Assembly (NCBI GenBank): GCA_036015235.1
Contig: CP107926.1
Span: 7,980,001-8,044,000 of the forward strand
Length of the DNA stretch: 64,000 nucleotides
Reading direction: 5' to 3'
DNA from: Streptomyces sp. NBC_00433
Lineage (GTDB): Bacteria > Actinomycetota > Actinomycetes > Streptomycetales > Streptomycetaceae
Positions 59,523 through 64,000 of the stretch are shown piece by piece. Position 1 is the stretch's first letter; each line of letters starts with the position of its first letter. The notes under the pieces were generated by a model. It made no database searches and was not told where the DNA came from. It saw nothing but the letters and a program-made list of their open reading frames with translations. The position numbers were made by a program, and so were the translations under genes.

Positions 59523-60632
59523 ATGGAGTTCTCCGCCGACGACACCACCGCCCTCCGGACCATCCCGGTCACCGCCCCGGAGTCCCCGGTCGCGGCACTC
59601 GCCGACGTGGAGGCGTGGAAGGCACGCAAGACGTACCCTTCCATGCTCTTCGCCGGCGGCCCGGTCTTCGGAGTCGCCCGCGAAAGACCCCCCGGCGGCT
59701 GGGTGCTCCAGCCCTACTTCAGCGGCCTCGCCCCGCAGGACGCCAGGGACGGCCTCGGCTCGTACTTCCGCCGCGTCGCCAAGGAGACCCGCGACAGCGG
59801 CGACCCGAGACAGGCCGCCGAATACCACGCCGCCGGCGAACTGCTCGACTGGGAGGCGCTCAACGACCTCACCGTCTGCGGATGCCGCTACCGCCTCGTC
59901 CGGGCCGAGCGCTTCATCCGCATGGGCCCCGACGGCCCAGAACCCCCCCGCGTCACCGACCCCGACCCCAGCGAGCCCGGCGAGTCCTACGACGGGCACG
60001 ACCCGGCCGCGGGCCTGATCATCGACCCCTACGACGCCACGGGTGTCTCCGACGGCATACTCAAGGCCGAACTCCTCGCCGCCCTGCGCAAACACGGGAC
60101 GGTGCCGAGCGCCGTGCGCGACGACTCGCGCAGCGCCGCGGTCGCCTACCCCGGCGGGGTGCTCCTGCCCGCCACCTTCATGACCGCCGAGCGCGAGGGC
60201 GACCAGTGGCGGCCCGGCTCCAGCGGCACCGCCACGACGCCGCAGTCCGCGCGCGACGGCCTGGCCATGCAGCTGCGCGTCATGGTCCCCTGGCAGCGCG
60301 ACCTCACCGCCGAGCAGCGCGCCGTCTACAACGACGCGGCCGATCGGCTCGACGCCGAGCGCTGCGACGAACTCGACGTCGCCGGGCGCCACTTCCGCAT
60401 AGTCCGCGTCGAACGCCTGGTCCGCCTCGGGCCGGACGGGCCCGAGGGCCCCCGGCCCTCCGACCCCGATCCCGTGCCGCCGGTCATGGTCCAGGACCGT
60501 GAGCTGCGTGCGCAGGGCGTGCCGCGGGACGAGGAGGATTCCTCGGCGGAGGAGCTGGACGAGAGTACGCAGAAGTTCCTGCGGCTCTTCGAGGAAGAAC
60601 GGCGCCGCCGGGAGGCTCTGCGCCGCCCCTGA
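59523..60632 (+). CDS. DUF5954-like protein with internal duplication
   Basis: 369-residue soluble protein, unknown function, likely the Streptomyces DUF5954 type. Two homologous halves can be aligned by eye: YRLVRAERFIRMGPDGPEPP (about 125-144) and FRIVRVERLVRLGPDGPEGP (about 293-312), each followed by a (S/T)DPDP segment, and each half begins with a P-G-G-W/Y-type strand. The C-terminus is a charged helix (FLRLFEEERRRREALRR). ATG 59523 is chosen because CATTCT at 6 nt upstream is a leaderless -10 candidate and homologues start near here; the longer frame runs into the MITE-side region. Confidence 0.7.
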   Translation: MEFSADDTTALRTIPVTAPESPVAALADVEAWKARKTYPSMLFAGGPVFGVARERPPGGWVLQPYFSGLAPQDARDGLGSYFRRVAKETRDSGDPRQAAEYHAAGELLDWEALNDLTVCGCRYRLVRAERFIRMGPDGPEPPRVTDPDPSEPGESYDGHDPAAGLIIDPYDATGVSDGILKAELLAALRKHGTVPSAVRDDSRSAAVAYPGGVLLPATFMTAEREGDQWRPGSSGTATTPQSARDGLAMQLRVMVPWQRDLTAEQRAVYNDAADRLDAERCDELDVAGRHFRIVRVERLVRLGPDGPEGPRPSDPDPVPPVMVQDRELRAQGVPRDEEDSSAEELDESTQKFLRLFEEERRRREALRRP

Positions 60633-60674
60633 CCCCCTCCCACCCCTGCGGGGTGCGGCCCCCACCTCCCGGCG

Positions 60675-60994
60675 CCGTTCTCCCCCAGCGCTTCGCCTGG
60701 GGGTACCCCCGCGCGCCCCTGGGTGATTGCCCCTTGCGGTGCGGTGCGTTGCTTGCTTGCGCGTGCATCGTGATGGGGCGCGCAGTTCCCCGCGCCCCTT
60801 TGGGCCCGGCGTCCTCCTGCGCCCGGCGTTGGCCCCTGCCAGGTTCCCTCTGCGTAGGAGGGTGAGCGTTTTTCAGGGGCGCGGGGAACCGCGCGCCCCG
60901 CCGACGAGGCGGGAAAGGAAGCAACGCCACAGCAAGTGGCAATCACCCAGGGGCGCGTGGGGGTGCCCCCGGGCGAAGCGCTGGGGGAGAACGG
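60675..60994. repeat. 320-bp nested palindromic intergenic repeat (copy D)
   Basis: Outer arms are perfect for 23 bp (60675-60697 against 60972-60994, CCGTTCTCCCCCAGCGCTTC); 19 bp are perfect at 60713-60731 against 60938-60956; an inner 25-bp pair (60775-60799 and 60875-60899) differs at one base. A long hairpin with a loop of about 75 bp would form. The same modules occur in copy A (11639-11825), and the core GGGGCGCGGGGAAC(T/C)GCGCG in copies B and C. The gap 60633-61058 has no gene. Confidence 0.85.
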
Positions 60995-61058
60995 AGCGAC
61001 CAGCCACGACGGCAGCCAGGCAAGCGATGCATCGCACGGGGCAGCCACCCCGGGGCGA

Positions 61059-62507
61059 TTACGGGGCGGAGGTCGGGAGGGGGAGCCCCAGGGAGTGGAG
61101 GTTGGCGTAGGTGCGCCATGGGCGCCAGTGGGGGGAACGGGCGGAGCCCGGGGGGAGGGGGACGTCGGGGTCGCCCAGGGCTCGCATGCGGATGGCGGAC
61201 GCCATGCGCCGGGTCACCCCGGGGAGGGCGAGGAGGACGCGCTCGGCCTCGTCACGGTCGGCCCCCGGGTCGAGCCGGAGGACCCCTTCGGCGAGGGCGC
61301 GGGCGACGACCCGCACCGTGGACCGAACGTCGGCGCCCACCGACGTGAGATCGGCCGCCGCGAGGTCCGCGGGCCGCGGGAAGAGGTGGGTCAGGCCGCC
61401 GCTGGGCGCGGCGAGCGGCGAACCGTACGCGGCCACGACGGCGGCGGACACCGCGGCGTCACCGATGACCGCACGCAGCGCGTATTCCTCCGGGTCGGCG
61501 GTGCCCGGTGCCCGCAGCCCCGGCCGCAGGGCGACGGATCCGGCCAGTTCGGGATCGGCCCCGAGCCGCTCGGCGACCGCGTAGGGGTCGGCGTCGAGGT
61601 CGAGGAGGCGCCGCATCCGCTGCGTCGCGGTGGTGAGGTCGCGCAGGTCGCCGAGGTGCAGCCGGCAGTCGAGCCAGCCGCCGCGGCCGGGCCGTTCCGC
61701 GACCTCGGCGACGCCGAAGCCCCGCGGCAGCCGCAGCGTACGGCGATACGTACGCGAGCCCGGCTCGCCGGTGACCTCCTCGACTCCGGCCACGACACGC
61801 GCGGCGAGGTGGTCGAAGACCTGCGCGGAGTCGTAGGCGCCGCGGTAGGCGAGCCGCAGCGGCACGCCGGTCGCCGTGCCGCGGTCGCCGACCGGGCCCG
61901 CGGGCGCGGCGTCGGCGTCGGCTACGGAGCCGAAGCGGGAGGCGCGGCCGGGGCGGGCGGCCCGCAGCTCGGTGGGGGTGGCGGCGTAGATATCCCTGAT
62001 GGTCTCGTTGAACTGCCGCACGCTGGCGAAGCCGGCGGCGAAGGCGATCTCGGCCGCCTGCAGGGAGGTGGTCTGGAGCAGCACCCGCGCGGTGTGGCCG
62101 CGCTGGGCGCGGGCCAGCGCGATGGGCCCGGCGCCCAATTCGGCGTTCAGCTGCCGCTGCACCTGGCGGGCGCTGTAGCCGAGCCGGGTGGCCAGGCCCG
62201 CGACGCCCTCGCGGTCCACGACGCCGTCGCCGATGAGCCGGATCGCCCGGCCGACGACGTCGGCCCTGGCGTTCCAGTCCGCGGACCCCGGCACCGCGTC
62301 GGGCCTGCACCGCCGGCACGCCCGGAATCCGGCGCCCTGCGCGGCGGCGGCGGTCGGGAAGAAGGACACGTTCGCCCGCTTGGGCGTGACCGCGGGGCAG
62401 CTGGGCCGGCAGTAGATCCCGGTGCTCGACACGGCGAAGAAGAACGCGCCGTCGAACCGCGCGTCCCGGCTCCGCACCGCCTCGTATCTGCTGTCCTCGG
62501 TCGTCAT
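61059..62507 (-). CDS. Ada-AlkA fusion, probable DNA alkylation repair/regulator with degenerate glycosylase end
   Basis: 482-residue fusion. Ada N-terminal domain (about 1-75): SSTGIYCRPSCPAVTP with the methyl-acceptor Cys and FRACRRCRP give the four zinc Cys. AraC-type HTH (about 85-180; LATRLGYSARQVQRQLNAE). The rest is AlkA-like (about 200-482) with the helix-hairpin-helix LLALPGVTRRMASAIRMRAL. Normally DxFLPxD follows with the catalytic Asp, but here GDPDVPLPPGSARSPHWRPW lacks that Asp and about 20 residues, then WRPWRTYANLHSL resumes the family end. Glycosylase activity is therefore doubtful. ATG 62507 starts the conserved Ada domain. The gene borders the palindromic repeat. Confidence 0.88.
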   Translation of the reverse strand: MTTEDSRYEAVRSRDARFDGAFFFAVSSTGIYCRPSCPAVTPKRANVSFFPTAAAAQGAGFRACRRCRPDAVPGSADWNARADVVGRAIRLIGDGVVDREGVAGLATRLGYSARQVQRQLNAELGAGPIALARAQRGHTARVLLQTTSLQAAEIAFAAGFASVRQFNETIRDIYAATPTELRAARPGRASRFGSVADADAAPAGPVGDRGTATGVPLRLAYRGAYDSAQVFDHLAARVVAGVEEVTGEPGSRTYRRTLRLPRGFGVAEVAERPGRGGWLDCRLHLGDLRDLTTATQRMRRLLDLDADPYAVAERLGADPELAGSVALRPGLRAPGTADPEEYALRAVIGDAAVSAAVVAAYGSPLAAPSGGLTHLFPRPADLAAADLTSVGADVRSTVRVVARALAEGVLRLDPGADRDEAERVLLALPGVTRRMASAIRMRALGDPDVPLPPGSARSPHWRPWRTYANLHSLGLPLPTSAP

Positions 62508-62577
62508 GCGTCCATTATGACCGGCTTCAGCCTTCCTGGCTGGCGGATATCGGACGCCGCGCCACGACGGCCGCCGC

Positions 62578-62982
62578 TCAGCGCGGGCGGACTGTGCGCG
62601 GCCCGACGCACCGGGCGCCCGCCGCCTCGACGCGGGCGCGCAGGCCGCGGTCGGCGGTGACGACCAGGCACGGGCGGCCCGCCGCGCCGGCGGCGAGCGC
62701 GGCGATCAGGTCGTCGCCGCTGCCGGGGGCCTCCTCGACGCGGACGCCCGGGACGGCGGGAACACCGCGGGCCGCGCCCTCGGTCACCAGCACGATGTCG
62801 AGCGGCACGCCGACGGCCCACTGCGGGGCGCCGACCTCCGCGGGGAGGCCTGCCGCGGCCAGCGGGACCAGGTGGTCGCGGAGCCGGGTCGCGGCGCCTC
62901 TGCGGTCCCGCCACCAGCCGTCGGGCACCGAGCCGACGACGTTCGCGCCGTCCACGACGAGCAGCGGCGCCGGCCCGGTCAC
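62578..62982 (-). CDS. NYN/PIN-like nuclease-fold protein (often labelled NTP pyrophosphohydrolase)
   Basis: 134-residue protein from GTG 62982, which overlaps the galM stop (GTGA). LLVVDGANVVGSVPDGWWRD (about 8-27) provides the first acidic residue of the PIN/NYN fold, GSGDDLIAAL (about 88-97) a second Asp pair, and CLVVTADRGLRARVEAAGA (about 105-123) the third. These match the acidic centre of NYN-type RNases. The common annotation as pyrophosphohydrolase is less consistent with the visible motifs. Being coupled to galM remnants suggests it was once the downstream gene of a functional galM. Confidence 0.75.
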   Translation of the reverse strand: MTGPAPLLVVDGANVVGSVPDGWWRDRRGAATRLRDHLVPLAAAGLPAEVGAPQWAVGVPLDIVLVTEGAARGVPAVPGVRVEEAPGSGDDLIAALAAGAAGRPCLVVTADRGLRARVEAAGARCVGPRTVRPR

Positions 62983-63812
62983 GACCCGCCGCCGGGCAGG
63001 TGCGGGAAGCGGAATTCGCTGCGGCCGCGCAGGACCTCGCCGGGACGCAGGACCGTCGGGGGGTAGCCGGGCCGGTTCGGCGATTCGGGCAGGTGCTGGG
63101 TCTCCAGGCACACCGCGCTGTGCGGGCCGTAGCGGCGGCCGTCGGCCCCGGCGAGGGAGCCGTCGGGCTTGTTGGCGGTGTGGACCTGGATGCCGGGCTC
63201 GGTGGTGCGCACCTCCAGCGTCCTGCCGCTGCCCGGGTCGTGGAGCGCCGCGGCGGTCCGCGGCGCCGCGGGGTCGGCGGGCGGCCGCAGCACCCAGCAG
63301 TGGTCGTACCCGTCGGCGGCCTTGACCCGCGGGTCGGGCGCGCGCAGCCCGTCACCGATCGGGTGTGCGGTGGTGAAGTCGAACGGCGTGCCCGCCACCC
63401 GCTGTTGGGGCCCCCACGGAATGGACTCGGTGGAGACCGGCAGGAAGCTGTCGGCGTCGATACGCAGCATGTGCCGCAGTATCCCGCCGGACGCCTCCCG
63501 CGGCGCGTCGTCCGGGGCTCCTGTTCCCGCCAGGTCGAAATACGCGTGGTTCGTGAGGTTCGCCACCGTCGGCCGGTCGGTGCGCGCCCCGAAGCTCAGC
63601 GCCGGCGTCCCGGCCGCGCCGAGCGCGTAGGTGGCGGTGACGTCCAGCGCTCCGGGGAAGCCCATGTCGCCGTCGGGGCTGTGCAGGGCCAGCCGGAGGG
63701 CGCCAGGGAGGGGGCGGCCTGCCAGGGGCGGTGGTGGCGGCCGTCGAGGAGGAAGCGGGCGCCGCCGATGCGGTTGGCGTAGCGGCCGATGTGGCGGCTG
63801 ATCTGAGGCGCC
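62979..63812 (-). pseudogene. galM: aldose 1-epimerase (galM) remnant with deletions and a frameshift
   Basis: Two frames together resemble mutarotase, which interconverts alpha and beta anomers of sugars. The N-terminal remnant (about 63795-63690, minus strand) has RHIGRYANRIGGARFLLDG, then jumps to WQAAPSLA and loses frame; the C-terminal part (from ATG 63665, 228 residues) runs MGFPGALDVTATYAL to TANKPDGSL. Missing are about 60 N-terminal residues with the start, and about 25-30 residues including the conserved NEGPHTLHGG-like catalytic His segment. The remaining 228-residue frame has the second catalytic region (NLTNHAYFDL) and could still be translated, but activity is unlikely. The 5' end lies within about 20 bp of the GH114 stop codon. 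Confidence 0.75.
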
Positions 63813-63813
63813 G

Positions 63814-64000
63814 TCAGCAGGGCCGGCGCCAGGCGTCGAGCGCCAGGTGCTTGCGCATCGAGCTGAAGCCCGACCTCTTCGCCGCGGGGCAGAACCGGGC
63901 GGGCTCCAGCTCGTATTCGACGTGGAAGACCGGCTTGCCCGCCGCGACGAACGGCGACAGCCGCCCGCACTCGCCGTACTGCGCGCACTGCTCGTCGACC
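63814..64000 (-). CDS. GH114 endo-alpha-1,4-polygalactosaminidase-like, 3' end only
   Basis: Partial gene leaving the window; 61 codons and the TGA stop are visible on the minus strand. The peptide VDEQCAQYGECGRLSPFVAA, then KPVFHVEYELEPARFC and GFSSMRKHLALDAW, matches the conserved C-terminus of GH114 (TM1410-like) proteins, with paired Cys and the VFHVEY strand. It contains no start in the window. Its stop lies directly beside the broken galM, so the junction may be a deletion endpoint. Confidence 0.75.
   Translation of the reverse strand, partial: VDEQCAQYGECGRLSPFVAAGKPVFHVEYELEPARFCPAAKRSGFSSMRKHLALDAWRRPC

Noticed and set aside
63596..63988. 130-residue frame at the window end as an independent gene
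   Set aside because: Its first half is out of frame with the GH114 end and its second half contains the galM RYANRIGG remnant, so it is an accidental frame across two genes.

Overview
The window is high-GC actinobacterial chromosome, most likely from Streptomyces or a close relative (Streptomycetaceae). The support is RbpA with a sigma-R-type promoter, DasR-type operators in front of two chitinase genes, an FxsA/Lnt/Ppm neighbourhood, a LAxTG sortase substrate, a DUF574-type methyltransferase, many GTG starts, and several genes whose TANNNT -10 box lies only 6-8 nt before the start codon, as in leaderless transcripts. Most genes have housekeeping, cell-envelope or secreted-enzyme roles. I see no phage, plasmid, CRISPR array, biosynthetic cluster, tRNA or rRNA.

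Layout. 1-4.7 kb: secreted GH18 chitinase, then a DUF574 methyltransferase translationally coupled to a PAS-GGDEF-EAL protein. 4.7-13.6 kb: ArsB-like permease, a membrane Ser/Thr kinase divergent from an acyl-CoA dehydrogenase, an alditol-oxidase-like flavoprotein, an Lrp/AsnC regulator and a YtcJ-like amidohydrolase. 14-18.8 kb: lipoprotein N-acyltransferase (lnt) and polyprenol-phosphate mannose synthase (ppm), a DUF1345-like membrane protein, FxsA, RbpA. 19-25.8 kb: YczE-type membrane protein divergent from its MocR-type regulator, a two-gene unit of a small membrane protein and a P-loop ATPase, a uridine-kinase-like protein and a tandem GNAT protein. 26-38.8 kb: envelope genes (LysM-M23 endopeptidase under a c-di-AMP riboswitch, S11 carboxypeptidase, Rpf-LysM-M23 protein, PAP2 phosphatase), a large LuxR regulator, a PhyH oxygenase, a compact Rho paralogue, a luciferase-like monooxygenase and an aldo/keto reductase. 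38.9-53.9 kb: secreted beta-helix proteins, a sortase substrate, a hydrolase-ABC ATPase fusion with its permease, an S53 peptidase, the second chitinase and UppP. 54-59.2 kb: a sugar-catabolic cassette (two Gfo/Idh/MocA dehydrogenases, two TIM-barrel isomerases) divergent from a ROK repressor. 59.2-64 kb: a small inverted-repeat element, a DUF5954-like gene, a 320-bp nested palindrome, an Ada-AlkA protein lacking the expected catalytic aspartate, a PIN/NYN-like gene, a wrecked galM, and the 3' end of a GH114 gene at the window edge.

How the genes fit together. Both chitinases (ends of a 50-kb stretch) carry paired dre-like sites and the same type of C-terminal CBM5/12, which points to joint N-acetylglucosamine/DasR control. 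Cell-wall recycling is prominent: two M23 enzymes, an S11 peptidase, UppP and a PAP2 phosphatase. The last two share unusual GACTAC/GTAGTC half-site arrays upstream, suggesting one regulator for undecaprenyl-phosphate recycling. The intergenic spaces carry a family of GC-rich palindromic repeats with a shared core (near 11.7, 21.5, 34.0 and 60.8 kb) and a 94-bp tandem repeat (34.15-34.48 kb).

Limits. Everything here is read by eye from sequence; no database search was run. Promoter and operator calls are motif matches only. Start codons are chosen from Shine-Dalgarno spacing, -10 placement or signal-peptide position.
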